Source: Oceanospirillales bacterium
GTDB lineage: Bacteria; Pseudomonadota; Gammaproteobacteria; Pseudomonadales; Balneatricaceae
Assembly (NCBI GenBank): GCA_018223185.1
Contig: JAAEYW010000001.1
Span: 248,001-312,000 of the forward strand
DNA: 64,000 nucleotides
Reading direction: 5' to 3'
Shown one piece after another: positions 45,420-54,852 of the stretch. The position numbers were made by a program, and so were the translations under genes. A model generated the notes under the pieces. The model made no database searches. It was not told where the DNA came from and worked only from the letters and a program-made list of their open reading frames with translations. The first letter of the stretch is position 1. Every line of letters begins with the position of its first letter.

Positions 45420-45659
45420 ATGTGTTTAGCAATTCCCGTAGAGGTGGTTGAAATACTCGATAGCGACACCGCGATTGCCGATATCGGCGGTGTGCGTAAA
45501 GAGATAAATATTGCCCTGATTGAGGATCTGATAGTCGGTGATTATGTGATTCTGCATGTGGGCTATGCGTTGAATAAGATCGATCCGCACGAGGCCCGGA
45601 AAACTCTGGAGCTGTTTGCTGAGTTGGGTGAGCTGCAAGCGACAATCGACGATAATTAG
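45420..45659 (+). CDS. hypC: Hydrogenase maturation chaperone HypC
   Basis: The protein has 79 residues. It starts [12 protein letters not shown], where Cys2 is the essential iron ligand of HypC. It carries the Fe(CN)2CO unit together with HypD. It lies 19 bp after hypF and 11 bp before hypD. Confidence 0.95.
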   Translation: MCLAIPVEVVEILDSDTAIADIGGVRKEINIALIEDLIVGDYVILHVGYALNKIDPHEARKTLELFAELGELQATIDDN

Positions 45660-45670
45660 CAGGCGCTCTC

Positions 45671-46819
45671 ATGAAATATGTAGATGAATACCGTGATGGC
45701 AAGCTGGCCCGGGAGATCGCCGAACGTATCCGCAATGAGGCGTCGCCGCAGCGGGTGTATCATCTGATGGAGTTTTGTGGCGGTCACACCCATGCGATCT
45801 TCCGCTATGGTATCCCGGATCTGCTGCCGGATAATGTCAAAATGATTCACGGGCCGGGATGCCCGGTGTGTGTTCTGCCGATCAGCCGTCTGGACACCGC
45901 AATTGAGCTGGCGGTAACCCATGGCGTTATTCTCTGCTCCTACGGGGATATGATGCGGGTGCCAGGCTCGCGCAGGCGTAGTCTGCTGAAAGCCCGCGCT
46001 GAGGGCGCGGATGTTCGAATGGTCTACTCCTCTATGGATGCACTGAAACTGGCTCAGGATCATCCGGACCGGGAGGTGGTGTTCTTTGCCATCGGTTTTG
46101 AAACCACCACCCCTCCGACTGCGCTGGTAATCCATCAGGCCCGCAAGCTGGGGCTGAAAAACTTCTCTGTTTTTTGTAACCACGTACTCACCCCGGCCGC
46201 TATTGGCAGTATTCTCGATTCTCCTGAAGCGGGAGAGCTGGGCTTGTTAACACTGGACGGTTTTGTCGGTCCGGCCCATGTCAGTACCGTGATCGGCAGT
46301 CAGCCCTATGAGCGGTTTGCCGATGAATACAGTAAGCCTATTGTTATCGCCGGCTTTGAGCCTCTGGATCTGCTGCAGGCGATTCTGATGCTGATCCGCC
46401 AGGTGAATGATGGCCGCTCAGAGGTTGAGAATGAGTTTTCCCGTGCGGTAACCCGACAGGGTAATGAGCGTGCTAAACAGATCGTGGATGAAACCTTTGA
46501 GGTGCGAGACACGTTTGAATGGCGGGGCTTAGGCTTCGTGCCTCTGAGTGCGCTGCAGATCAGGCCGGAATTTGCCGACCAGGATGCTGAAAAGCGCTTC
46601 CCGGTGGAATACCGCAGCTCAGCGGAAAACTCCGCCTGTGAGTGCGGTCCTATTTTGCACGGAGTGAAATCCCCCCGGGACTGTACGCTGTTTGGCAGAG
46701 CCTGTACCCCTGAAAACCCGTTGGGCCCCTGCATGGTTTCCAGTGAGGGGGCCTGCGCTGCCTATTATAGCTATGGTCGTCATCAGGAGTCGCTGATTGC
46801 CTCTGATAATAGCGAATAA
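45671..46819 (+). CDS. hypD: Hydrogenase maturation protein HypD
   Basis: The 382-residue iron-sulfur protein has MEFCGGHTHAIFRYG, HGPGCPVCVLP and a C-terminal cysteine set in CGPILHGVKSPRDC, FGRACTP and GPCMVSSEGAC. It is the scaffold on which HypC-bound iron receives cyanide. All conserved cysteines that I know of are present. Confidence 0.96.
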   Translation: MKYVDEYRDGKLAREIAERIRNEASPQRVYHLMEFCGGHTHAIFRYGIPDLLPDNVKMIHGPGCPVCVLPISRLDTAIELAVTHGVILCSYGDMMRVPGSRRRSLLKARAEGADVRMVYSSMDALKLAQDHPDREVVFFAIGFETTTPPTALVIHQARKLGLKNFSVFCNHVLTPAAIGSILDSPEAGELGLLTLDGFVGPAHVSTVIGSQPYERFADEYSKPIVIAGFEPLDLLQAILMLIRQVNDGRSEVENEFSRAVTRQGNERAKQIVDETFEVRDTFEWRGLGFVPLSALQIRPEFADQDAEKRFPVEYRSSAENSACECGPILHGVKSPRDCTLFGRACTPENPLGPCMVSSEGACAAYYSYGRHQESLIASDNSE

Positions 46820-46876
46820 ACACGACACATAATGACTGCTAAATAAGCCGCTGAGATAGATAAGGGTTTACACACA

Positions 46877-47923
46877 ATGACCAAGCGAACTGAATACAGC
46901 CATGCGCTGGATCTGCAGAATGGCCGGGTAGAGATGGCGCACGGCAGTGGTGGCAAAGCGATGGCTCAGTTGATCGATGAGCTGTTTCTGCAGGCGTTTT
47001 CCAATCCCTGGCTGGAGCAGATGAACGATCAGGCCTGCTTTAACCTTCCGCCTGGTCGGGTCGTGATGGCGACTGACAGTCATGTTATTTCACCGTTGTT
47101 TTTCCCCGGTGGCGATATCGGTGCTCTGTCTGTACACGGCACGGTCAACGATGTGGCGATGTCCGGGGCGCAACCAAAATACCTCTCTGCTGGTTTTATT
47201 CTGGAAGAGGGTTTTCCGCTGGCTGATCTGCAACGTATTGTTCAATCGATGGCCGCTGCGGCAGAGGAGGCCGGTGTAGCGATTGTCACTGGCGACACCA
47301 AAGTGGTAGAGCGGGGCAAAGGTGATGGCTGCTTTATCAATACAACCGGTATTGGTGTGCTGCCGGATCAGCTGAACCTCTCCGGTAACCGGGTGCAACC
47401 GGGTGATAAAGTCCTGCTCTCCGGTACTTTGGGAGATCACGGGGTTGCCATTATGTCTCTGCGAGAAGGGCTGACCTTTGAAACCACCGTAGAGTCCGAT
47501 AGCCAGTCACTGCATGATCTGGTTGCCGCAATGGTGGCAGCGGTTCCACAGATTAATTGCATGCGCGATCCAACCCGTGGCGGACTGGCCGCTACCCTGA
47601 ATGAGATAGCCCAGAGCAGCGGTGTCGGGATCTCAATCTATGAAGCCAGTATACCGGTCAAAGCCCAGGTCAGTGCTGCCTGTGAGTTTCTGGGACTGGA
47701 CCCTCTGTATGTTGCCAATGAAGGCAAGCTGGTAGCGTTTTGTCCGGCAGACAAGGCAGAACAGCTATTGGCCGTGATGCAACAGCATCCGAAAGGAAAA
47801 CAAGCCGCGATTATTGGAGAAGTCACTGCCGATCCGCTGAAGTTTGTGCAGATGGAAACAGTGTTTGGTGGACGGCGGATGGTGGATTGGATATCGGCTG
47901 AGCAACTCCCCCGCATCTGCTGA
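46877..47923 (+). CDS. hypE: Hydrogenase maturation protein HypE
   Basis: The protein has 348 residues. It ends LPRIC, the universal HypE C-terminus whose cysteine is carbamoylated by HypF and dehydrated to thiocyanate. MAHGSGGKAMAQLIDELF and ATDSHVISPLFFPGGDIG are the ATP-binding motifs. It is the last gene of the hypFCDE set; no hypA, hypB or structural hydrogenase genes follow. Confidence 0.96.
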   Translation: MTKRTEYSHALDLQNGRVEMAHGSGGKAMAQLIDELFLQAFSNPWLEQMNDQACFNLPPGRVVMATDSHVISPLFFPGGDIGALSVHGTVNDVAMSGAQPKYLSAGFILEEGFPLADLQRIVQSMAAAAEEAGVAIVTGDTKVVERGKGDGCFINTTGIGVLPDQLNLSGNRVQPGDKVLLSGTLGDHGVAIMSLREGLTFETTVESDSQSLHDLVAAMVAAVPQINCMRDPTRGGLAATLNEIAQSSGVGISIYEASIPVKAQVSAACEFLGLDPLYVANEGKLVAFCPADKAEQLLAVMQQHPKGKQAAIIGEVTADPLKFVQMETVFGGRRMVDWISAEQLPRIC

Positions 47924-48024
47924 GGCTTCCCATGGAAACGTCATGCTGCGTTTACGCTCACTCGTGTAAGAGAGCTACACGTCGCTCGCTAAGCCTTGCC
48001 TGACATTCCCATGAGAAGCCTCAG
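47920..48024. repeat. Nested palindromic element after hypE
   Basis: CTGAGGCTTC, starting at the hypE stop (47920-47929), is exactly inverted at 48015-48024. Inside lies CGTGTA (47963-47968) / TACACG (47976-47981). The whole looks like a compact REP or MITE-like element that may also work as the 3' end of the hyp mRNA. Confidence 0.5.
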
Positions 48025-48114
48025 TGTTGTTGGTAGGGGAGGTCTTAAGCTATGTAATACTCTTGATAAATTAATGGGTTGTTCGGCAGCGGTTATGAAT
48101 AATGAGGACGTTTG

Positions 48115-48360
48115 ATGAAATTAATCGTAATGATGATTGCGCTACTGATCATCGGACTTCTGACGATTAAACAGATGGCTCCAGACCCTGAGGCACCTGC
48201 GGGGTCGGTTGATCTCAATGCTTTGAATTCAGCGCCGGATACGCCAAAAGTTCCTGTCCGTGCCAACGGGGTTAAGCAGTTTGGCAAAGATATGAGTGAT
48301 TACATTCAGAGTGAGGCGGCGAAAAGAGCGGCGGCGTTGGAAGAGGCACAGAAACAATAA
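48115..48360 (+). CDS. Small membrane-anchored protein of unknown function
   Basis: ATG 48115 has GAGGA 8 bases ahead and gives 81 residues. The N-terminus MKLIVMMIALLIIGLLTIKQM is one membrane anchor, with a 60-residue soluble tail ending in a charged helix (SEAAKRAAALEEAQKQ). I do not recognise the family. It stands alone, 90 bp after the palindromic element. Confidence 0.65.
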   Translation: MKLIVMMIALLIIGLLTIKQMAPDPEAPAGSVDLNALNSAPDTPKVPVRANGVKQFGKDMSDYIQSEAAKRAAALEEAQKQ

Positions 48361-48390
48361 TTTATTAAGACCCTGTAAATATCTCTCATA

Positions 48391-48410
48391 CTCTGTGTTC
48401 TCTGTGGTGA
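48391..48410. repeat. Solo copy of the 26.7-kb repeat motif
   Basis: CTCTGTGTTCTCTGTGGTGA matches 18 of 20 bases of the right arm at 26803-26822. Confidence 0.45.
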
Positions 48411-48545
48411 ATATTTCCTTCCGGGTTAGCTTTATTGTTTGTTTGGTCTGCTACTCTTCCCTTATAGCTCGAAATACCGGATGATCCGGGTTCTATGTTG
48501 TTCTGTATAACCAGGCACTCAATAACATCTTTGCAGGTAACTATT

Positions 48546-49019
48546 ATGATTCAAGTAGGTGATAAAATTCCGGCCATCAGTGTGAGTACTATCTTCGCTG
48601 GTGTAACCGCTGCAGTGAGTACTGAAGATCTTTTTGCCGATAAAAAAGTAGTGCTGTTTGCGCTGCCGGGCGCTTTTACGCCAACCTGTTCTGCCTCCCA
48701 TCTGCCAGGGTATATCGTTAAAGCGGATGATATCTTCAGTAAAGGCGTTGATATGATTGCCTGCCTTTCTGTGAATGATGCGTTTGTCATGAAGGCATGG
48801 GCCGACAGTCAGAATGCTGAACAGATCACCATGATTGCCGATGGCGGGGCTGACCTGACTAAGGCGATGGGCCTTGATATGGACAGCGGTTCATTTGGTG
48901 GGATTCGTTCACGTCGTTATGCAATGATTATTGAAGATGGCGTAGTGACTGCGTTGAACGTCGAAGAACCGAAGAGCTTTGAAGTGAGTAGCGCTGAAGC
49001 TATGCTTGAGTTGCTCTGA
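48546..49019 (+). CDS. Peroxiredoxin, Prx5 type
   Basis: ATG 48546 gives 157 residues, the family size. VLFALPGAFTPTCSASHLPGY contains the peroxidatic cysteine in PxxxTxxC form. MKAWADSQ and FGGIRSRRYAMIIEDG (conserved Arg) are typical. It reduces peroxides in the cytosol. Confidence 0.93.
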   Translation: MIQVGDKIPAISVSTIFAGVTAAVSTEDLFADKKVVLFALPGAFTPTCSASHLPGYIVKADDIFSKGVDMIACLSVNDAFVMKAWADSQNAEQITMIADGGADLTKAMGLDMDSGSFGGIRSRRYAMIIEDGVVTALNVEEPKSFEVSSAEAMLELL

Positions 49020-49062
49020 TATAATCGGTTTCCTTTAAGTCAGTGAGTAATGTAGGACACGT

Positions 49063-49464
49063 ATGCAAGATGTAATTGATGCACTGCGCGATGCCAATAT
49101 CGATGTCGTAACCCCTTTGGATCTGCCGGATTTCGATGATGTTGTCGCAGCGGAGGAGGAGATCTGCGTACCGCTATATCCCGACTTTAAAGAGTTTCTG
49201 CTCACAGTAAGCGATGTGATCTGCGGTTCAATGGAGCCGGTCACGGTGGCTGATCCATCCTCTCACACTCATCTGCCAGAAGTTGCGGCTTACGCCTGGT
49301 CGATCGGGTTGTCCCGTGAGCAGACGCCTATCTGTGCTCATGATGGCGGTTTTTATGCGGTGACCATTGAAGGCTCAGTGGTTTACTGGACACCGGAGAG
49401 TGGCGAGGTTGAAGAGTGGACCACTGTCTGGGAGTGGGCGCGGGAGGTCTGGTTAGTCAGTTAA
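49063..49464 (+). CDS. SMI1/KNR4-family protein
   Basis: The protein has 133 residues. VPLYPDFKEFLLTVSDVICGSMEPV and GFYAVTIEGSVVYWTPESGEVEEW follow the SUKH pattern of a helix with P-x-D-[FY]-K-x-[FL], then an acidic W-rich strand. Many family members are immunity proteins, but no toxin is nearby and this solitary form is common in marine bacteria. It lies 43 bp after the peroxiredoxin gene. Confidence 0.75.
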   Translation: MQDVIDALRDANIDVVTPLDLPDFDDVVAAEEEICVPLYPDFKEFLLTVSDVICGSMEPVTVADPSSHTHLPEVAAYAWSIGLSREQTPICAHDGGFYAVTIEGSVVYWTPESGEVEEWTTVWEWAREVWLVS

Positions 49465-49482
49465 CCCTGGTAGGTATTAGAA

Positions 49483-49507
49483 AACGGCTCTGTTGAGCCG
49501 TTTTTTT
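49483..49507. terminator. Terminator between the SMI1 gene and the convergent MFS gene
   Basis: AACGGCTC/GAGCCGTT with a TGTT loop and a T run on the plus strand. It overlaps the end of the MFS gene. Confidence 0.85.
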
Positions 49508-50699
49508 ATACCGTTTTCAGTGCCTGTTCCCGTTGTTCACCGGCTTTTAGTATCAGAATCATACCGGCGCCCAACACTGAGATTGCGGCTGCAATGTAAA
49601 GAGAGTCGGCATAACTGCCACCCCGGTCGGCGATAATTCCGGCAATGGCAGGGGCGCCGATCTGGGCGATACCGTAGAGCAGTGTCAGCCTGCCCATCAG
49701 CTTTGCCGGTTTGGTAGGATAGAAACGGCCCGCCATTGCCAGTACCAGGCTGACAATACCAATAAAACTGCCGCCGTATAGCGCGGCGCTGGTTAACACC
49801 ACTGCGAGGTTATCGTTTAGCGCAGGCATTATGATACCGACAATCTGAATCAGAAACGCGATCAGCAGAGCGTTGAGGTCTCCCAGTTTCCGAGCGATTC
49901 TGTCCCACAGAATAACAGCCGGGGTCGCACTGAGCCCGACAAAGATCCAGACGATCTGGCCATCGCCCTGTAATGCTGGCTGGGCTTCAACAATCGCCAC
50001 CAGAAAGGTGGCACTGATGACATAGGCATAGCCGGCGCAGAAATACATGACTCCCAGTAATAAAAACCAGCGCCGGCTGGGGGGATTATCCTGTAACCGC
50101 TGGCCGGATGTGGTCTGGTGGCTGGTATCCGGGCGGGGTAGCCAGCGCCACGCGGGGATAGCAATCAGTGATCCGATCAGGCCCACTGCCAGCCATTGCT
50201 CTCTCCAGTCGAGGTGACCGATCATCAGTTCGGCGGCTAAACCGCTGACAATGATACCCAGGCCCGCGCCGGCATAGTGGATACCCAGCTCAGGCCTGTG
50301 ACCATGGCGTAACAGCCAGTTCATAATCAGACCGGCACTGATCAGCATGCCACTGGCACTGCTCAGGCCTGAGAAAAAACGCAACACGCCCCAGAGCCAG
50401 ATATTGTCTGTCAACGCCATACCGATAGTGGTAATCACCGCCGTTATGAGGCCCGCACGGTAGAGCATATCCTTGGTTTTAAGGTTGCCAATAGTTGCAG
50501 CCAGCAGAGCCCCGCACATATAACCGATATAGTTAATAGTGGCCAGATAACCTCCGGCCAGATCGCTGAGTCCCGCTTCTGCCTGCATCGCCGGAAGCAG
50601 GGTGGTGTAGCAGAAACGGGCGATGCCAATGGTCAGAATCAGGCCGAGCAGACCAGAGCCCAGCACTTTAAGATGTTGTCTGTTATTGCGTATTTCCAT
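49506..50699 (-). CDS. YbfB/YjiJ-family MFS transporter
   Basis: The 397-residue protein has 12 predicted membrane segments. LTIGIARFCYTTLLPAMQAE and GGYLATINYIGYMCGALLAA are typical of the YbfB/YjiJ group. The substrate is unknown. A LysR gene is divergent across 124 bp. Confidence 0.88.
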   Translation of the reverse strand: MEIRNNRQHLKVLGSGLLGLILTIGIARFCYTTLLPAMQAEAGLSDLAGGYLATINYIGYMCGALLAATIGNLKTKDMLYRAGLITAVITTIGMALTDNIWLWGVLRFFSGLSSASGMLISAGLIMNWLLRHGHRPELGIHYAGAGLGIIVSGLAAELMIGHLDWREQWLAVGLIGSLIAIPAWRWLPRPDTSHQTTSGQRLQDNPPSRRWFLLLGVMYFCAGYAYVISATFLVAIVEAQPALQGDGQIVWIFVGLSATPAVILWDRIARKLGDLNALLIAFLIQIVGIIMPALNDNLAVVLTSAALYGGSFIGIVSLVLAMAGRFYPTKPAKLMGRLTLLYGIAQIGAPAIAGIIADRGGSYADSLYIAAAISVLGAGMILILKAGEQREQALKTV

Positions 50700-50823
50700 A
50701 GAACTCTGGCTTTCTTTATGTTGATTTATAAGCGTATATATTAATATTATTCGTTACAAACGAATTATTTAGAATAAAATGTTCTTAAATTAAGAATGGT
50801 TGGCCGGCTTGTAGGAGATCAAC

Positions 50824-51684
50824 GTGGAACTGATAGCACTGAAAACCTTTGAAAAGGTCGCTAAAGAGGGGGGCATTCTGGCCGCAGCAAAGCAGATGAA
50901 TACTGTCCAGTCTAATGTCTCCACACGGATTCAGCGGTTGGAAGAGGAGTTGGGTGCCAAACTGTTTTCCCGTAAGGGAAGGGGGCTTGAGTTAACCCGT
51001 CCGGGCATGATTCTGCTGGAGTATACCGAACAGATTCTGCAACTGGAGCGACAGGCTGGCATGGCGGTCCGACTGGCGGATAAAGGTGCTGCTGAGATTA
51101 AAATCGGCGCAATGGAGTCTTTTACAGCAACCCATCTGCCGCAGTTACTCGGTGCACTGAGAGAGTGTTGTCCAAAGCTGAAACCGCACGTCACCGCAAC
51201 AACTACTGCCGAGTTGCTCAGAGCGGTGCTGGAGCATAATATCGACTGTGCCTTTGTGGGCGGGCCGATCAGTCATCCCGATCTGATCAGTGTGGATGTG
51301 ATGAGTCAGGAACTGGTGCTGGTTAAACCGAAAACAGTGATCGCTGCCGATAACCTGGTGCTGTTCCGGGAGGGCTGCGTGTATCGCAACAAAGCATTGC
51401 AGTGGTCCCGTGACTATCAGAATAACCGCTACGGTCTGAGTGAGTTGGGCACCCTTGAGGGGATTCTCGGCTGTGTGGCTCAGGGACTGGGTGTGACCCT
51501 GATGCCTCGTAATGTGGTAGCGCTATCCATTTATCGCGACAGCCTGATCTTCGAAACCCTGCCCAATGATGTTGCAATGGTGCCGACCCAGTTTATCCGT
51601 CATCGCAGTACTCCCAGGCTGAAAGTGATTGAGGCTCTGTTTGATTCACTGCGCTGGTTGCCGGAGCGGGCAGAGGCTGTTTAA
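50824..51684 (+). CDS. LysR-family regulator divergent to the MFS transporter
   Basis: The GTG start at 50824 follows GGAGATCAAC and gives 286 residues. The HTH (MELIALKTFEKVAKEGGILA, then NTVQSNVSTRIQRLEEELG) and effector domain are complete. The position suggests control of the MFS gene, as in many LysR-MFS pairs. Confidence 0.88.
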   Translation: MELIALKTFEKVAKEGGILAAAKQMNTVQSNVSTRIQRLEEELGAKLFSRKGRGLELTRPGMILLEYTEQILQLERQAGMAVRLADKGAAEIKIGAMESFTATHLPQLLGALRECCPKLKPHVTATTTAELLRAVLEHNIDCAFVGGPISHPDLISVDVMSQELVLVKPKTVIAADNLVLFREGCVYRNKALQWSRDYQNNRYGLSELGTLEGILGCVAQGLGVTLMPRNVVALSIYRDSLIFETLPNDVAMVPTQFIRHRSTPRLKVIEALFDSLRWLPERAEAV

Positions 51685-51995
51685 ACACTGCGGTACGGTT
51701 TATAGCTGATTCGCTTTGCGGTAGTCTCTTAGATCCAATGATCCTGCACCATTCAGGGCTACGGCCTGTCAGATGAGAGCAAAACTGTTAGTGCGTGAAA
51801 TTCTGCAACAGGTTAACTCATCATTACATGGATATCACCCTTCACCGTCATCCATTATTGATATAAGGTTATGCCGCAGATCGAGCAACGGAGGTAAGCA
51901 AAGAATCATTAATGAAATAATACTCGGGAGGAAAGGCCATTCCCATAAATATGACAGACTAGCATTGGAGATCATCAGTTGCGCAACTTCAGCAT
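51685..51995. other. Intergenic region between convergent genes
   Basis: This 311-bp stretch is free of recognisable features. A 91-codon plus-strand frame at 51773-52048 runs into the HTH gene on the other strand and is not convincing. Confidence 0.4.
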
Positions 51996-52805
51996 TTACT
52001 CTCCCTGTGCGTAGAAAAGAGGGTCGTCTGGATCTTTGTTGTTATTAATGGATTTGATGATTTTGGCATCGACTTCGGAGCTTTCATAGAGACCGCAGTG
52101 CTTGAAGGCTCTTTTGAAATTGATACTTTTACCAACGAAATCATACAGAACTCTTGTGCAGGCCGGAAATCGGAGGCTTCTGGAGGATACACCTAGCTTC
52201 AGGCCATGGAGCTGTTTTATCTGACTGCGGTAGGAGGGGAAGAGGATGGTTTGGGTGATCTCATTTTCGGTCAATGACTCAACGTCGAGCAGAAAAATTC
52301 GGTCGCAAAGGTTGATCACAATACCGTCATACAGGCAGTGAGTGACTTGTTCTTTCTTCTTTATGATTGGAATTAAACGTTCATAGCGTTTGTAGGTTAA
52401 TCCGTCATCGCCCGGCCTGATCTCTATAAGAGATTGAAATACTTTTCCCGGGTAGCCAAGAGAATAATAGTATTCATAATACCAGCCGACATAACGCGTT
52501 AGCGTACCTGAAGAGGCGCGTCTTAGTTTAATTGCTTTTTCAAAGAAGGGGGCTAGGTTACTGCGTAATGACTTTTCAGATGAAGCCGGAAGAATCTGCT
52601 GTCTGAATTGGTTATGCGGCATCATTATCTCGAACTCTTCAACGCCAAAAAAATCGCAGATAATCCGAATATTAGATTTTGATGGATGCACCTGTCCGTT
52701 CAGATATTTATTAAACTGAGTGCGGTTGATGTCAATCTTACGGCACACCTCCGCAATTGAACTGTAATGGTTACAAAGTAACTTCAGGTTGTCTACAAAG
52801 TCCAA
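51996..52805 (-). CDS. HTH (XRE-like) regulator, divergent to the TRAP operon
   Basis: I prefer TTG 52805 with AGGA 9 bases upstream, giving 269 residues starting at LDFVDNLKLLCNHY. An ATG at 52901 and a TTG-class start at 52991 in the same frame add low-complexity, non-conserved residues. The HTH is SSIAEVCRKIDINRTQFNKYLNG, then VHPSKSNIRIICDFFGVEE. The long C-terminal domain is of unknown fold and probably binds a ligand. Context suggests control of dctPQM and the PuuD-like gene. Confidence 0.75.
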   Translation of the reverse strand: MDFVDNLKLLCNHYSSIAEVCRKIDINRTQFNKYLNGQVHPSKSNIRIICDFFGVEEFEIMMPHNQFRQQILPASSEKSLRSNLAPFFEKAIKLRRASSGTLTRYVGWYYEYYYSLGYPGKVFQSLIEIRPGDDGLTYKRYERLIPIIKKKEQVTHCLYDGIVINLCDRIFLLDVESLTENEITQTILFPSYRSQIKQLHGLKLGVSSRSLRFPACTRVLYDFVGKSINFKRAFKHCGLYESSEVDAKIIKSINNNKDPDDPLFYAQGE

Positions 52806-53137
52806 ACGTCTTTTTCCTGTTTTTTCAGCACTGCAACGAGTCTTGACTGGTGCCTGACTAAATATACACCCCCCTGATATTGGCGACAATCGAATAGTCA
52901 TTTGGGTCGCTAAAGGGATGGTTATGGCAATGTTGGTGGCGATTATACTGCCTGTGCAGGCATATAAAACATGACGCAAAGGGTGCGTCATTGAGATGCA
53001 CCTGGTGCGCCATAATGGTCTTTCTGCGAAATGTTCAGGCGTATATCCATTTGATCTAATGGTTATCAGTCACCGCGTCCTTGTCGGTATTACTGATACT
53101 TACATGGCGCGATCTAACAACAATAAAGGTTTATGCC
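52806..53137. promoter_or_regulatory. Divergent regulatory region of the TRAP operon
   Basis: This 332-bp spacer contains ATGACGC (52971-52977) inverted at 52985-52991. A GGTGCGTCA...TGCACC repeat overlaps its right half at 52982-53002. This cluster is a candidate operator for the HTH regulator. Confidence 0.5.
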
Positions 53138-54154
53138 ATGACACTTAAAAAACACCTCAAGAAGCTTTCTGGCCTCACCCTTGCAACCTCTTTGGCGCTG
53201 ACTTCGATGTCTACGATGTCTGCCGAAATGATGCGTTTATCTGCAATTGAGCCACCGGCTTCAACGGTTGTTCAGTTTGCCAATGAGTTTTCCGAGCGTG
53301 TGAAATCAGCGACTAATAATGAGATTGCGATAAAAGTATATCCGTCCAGCCAGCTGGGTGACTGGGTAGAAGTGCATGAGCAAGTAATGGAAGGCACTAT
53401 CGATCTGGCAGTACAACCGCTCTCCAACAGCTTTAACGAAGTACTGGCGCTGCAATGGTTCCCATATGCTGCCTTGGATTTTGAATCAGGAAAAAAAGCC
53501 TTCTCAGAGGGCGGTGTCATCTACGAAACCATTAATGAAGCGCTGGCAGAGCAGGATATTAAGATTCTTGGTGCTTTTGTTTCCGGTATGGGCGGCATCG
53601 TTTATACCACGGCGGCACCCAAACCGCGTGACCCGAACAGTGATCAGGGCCTGAAAATTCGTGTTTGGCCAGGTGGTACGACCCACCAGGCGTTGCTAGA
53701 TCGACTCGGCTATCAGACGGCTCCGATTCCATGGTCTGATCTATACACCGCCATGCAGACCGGTGTGGTCGATGGCGCAATTGGTGCGACACCTGAGCTG
53801 GCGATGAATAACTTTGCCGATGTCGCCAAGATGTGGGTGCAGAACAATGACCACTTCGAGGTGTCCTTTATCGCAGTAAACAAGCCTCGTTTTGAAAGTT
53901 TGCCGGCTGAGCAGCAGGCGGCAATGGCTAGGGTTGCATCAGAATTGTCTGCTGAGCGTTTTGACGTAGCGGAGCGGGAACACCAGAAATACCTGCAACA
54001 GATGCGTGATAAAGGCATTGAAGTCGTTGAACTGAGCAAATCGGAGCTGGAAATCGTAGCCAATGCAGTTCGTAAGGATGTATGGCCAAAAATTCAAGGT
54101 GAAATCGGTGCAGATAATATGATGAAGCTGAAGCAGAGCCTGGGTATCAAATAA
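53138..54154 (+). CDS. dctP: TRAP transporter solute-binding protein DctP
   Basis: ATG 53138 has AAAGG upstream; the product has 338 residues. The signal peptide ends near SMSTMSA-EM. KVYPSSQLGDWVEVHEQVMEG and GLKIRVWPGGTTHQALLDRLG, then AMQTGVVDGAIG, are the DctP signature with the ligand arginine in KIRV. The ligand is an organic acid of unknown identity. The PuuD-like enzyme in the operon suggests a nitrogenous or gamma-glutamyl compound. Confidence 0.93.
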   Translation: MTLKKHLKKLSGLTLATSLALTSMSTMSAEMMRLSAIEPPASTVVQFANEFSERVKSATNNEIAIKVYPSSQLGDWVEVHEQVMEGTIDLAVQPLSNSFNEVLALQWFPYAALDFESGKKAFSEGGVIYETINEALAEQDIKILGAFVSGMGGIVYTTAAPKPRDPNSDQGLKIRVWPGGTTHQALLDRLGYQTAPIPWSDLYTAMQTGVVDGAIGATPELAMNNFADVAKMWVQNNDHFEVSFIAVNKPRFESLPAEQQAAMARVASELSAERFDVAEREHQKYLQQMRDKGIEVVELSKSELEIVANAVRKDVWPKIQGEIGADNMMKLKQSLGIK

Positions 54155-54174
54155 GCGTTTTATTCCGTCTTAAT

Positions 54175-54209
54175 ACCTCGCTCCCCATCGTTCCTCATAG
54201 GAGCGGGGT
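54175..54209 (+). other. Hairpin between dctP and dctQ
   Basis: ACCTCGCTCC (54175-54184) pairs with GGAGCGGGGT (54200-54209) with one G-T pair and a 15-nt loop. No T run is present. Such intergenic stems often protect the dctP message and give more binding protein than membrane subunits. Confidence 0.6.
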
Positions 54210-54288
54210 GTTCCGGCCTTGATGCGTCGAATAAAGCATAGAAAGAAACGGTAGCTATCAACAATTATTAATAATAGGGAGTCATCTC

Positions 54289-54846
54289 ATGGCTCAGAAC
54301 GCCTTTACGTCTATTCATAGGGGACTACTGCTTATACAGCGCTATGTGATGGGTGTTACAACCGTCCTCATCTCGGTACTGATTTTTGTACAAGTCTTTA
54401 TTCGCTATTTTCTGGATATACCGCTCTACGGAGTAGAAGAGATCGCAGCCTACCTGGCCGTCTGGCTTTACTTTATTGGTGCTGGCTACGGTATCTACAG
54501 AGGTAATCATATATCTGCCAGTGTGATGGATCTGGTGTTACTTACATCGAAAAGTAAGGATCTGTTTCACGCCTTTGTTTCAATTATAACGCTGGCGCTG
54601 ATCTGTTGGATGTTTTCCCTTTGTCTGGATTATTTACAGTGGAGCATTAAACGTACGCCTAAATCGCCAGAGCTGAGATTACCGCTTTATTATGTTCACG
54701 TAGGGATGGTTATCGGTCTGGGATTAATGGCTTTTTACTCGCTTTTTGAAGTTATCAGGCGTTTTATTTTTATTGTTAAAGGTGAAGGGTATGTATCCAT
54801 CGCTGTGGCAGACGATAAGAAAAATAAAGCTGTCTGGTTCAGGTAA
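54289..54846 (+). CDS. dctQ: TRAP transporter small membrane subunit DctQ
   Basis: The 185-residue protein has four hydrophobic segments. FIRYFLDIPLYGVEEIAAYL matches the Q-subunit motif R-Y-x-x-x-x-x-x-x-x-E-E. A GGGAG site precedes ATG 54289. It is 6 bp from dctM. Confidence 0.92.
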   Translation: MAQNAFTSIHRGLLLIQRYVMGVTTVLISVLIFVQVFIRYFLDIPLYGVEEIAAYLAVWLYFIGAGYGIYRGNHISASVMDLVLLTSKSKDLFHAFVSIITLALICWMFSLCLDYLQWSIKRTPKSPELRLPLYYVHVGMVIGLGLMAFYSLFEVIRRFIFIVKGEGYVSIAVADDKKNKAVWFR

Positions 54847-54852
54847 ATTCTA

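Noticed and set aside
51773-52048. 91-codon plus-strand frame
   Set aside because: It overlaps the 3' end of the HTH regulator on the other strand; no domain or ribosome-binding site.
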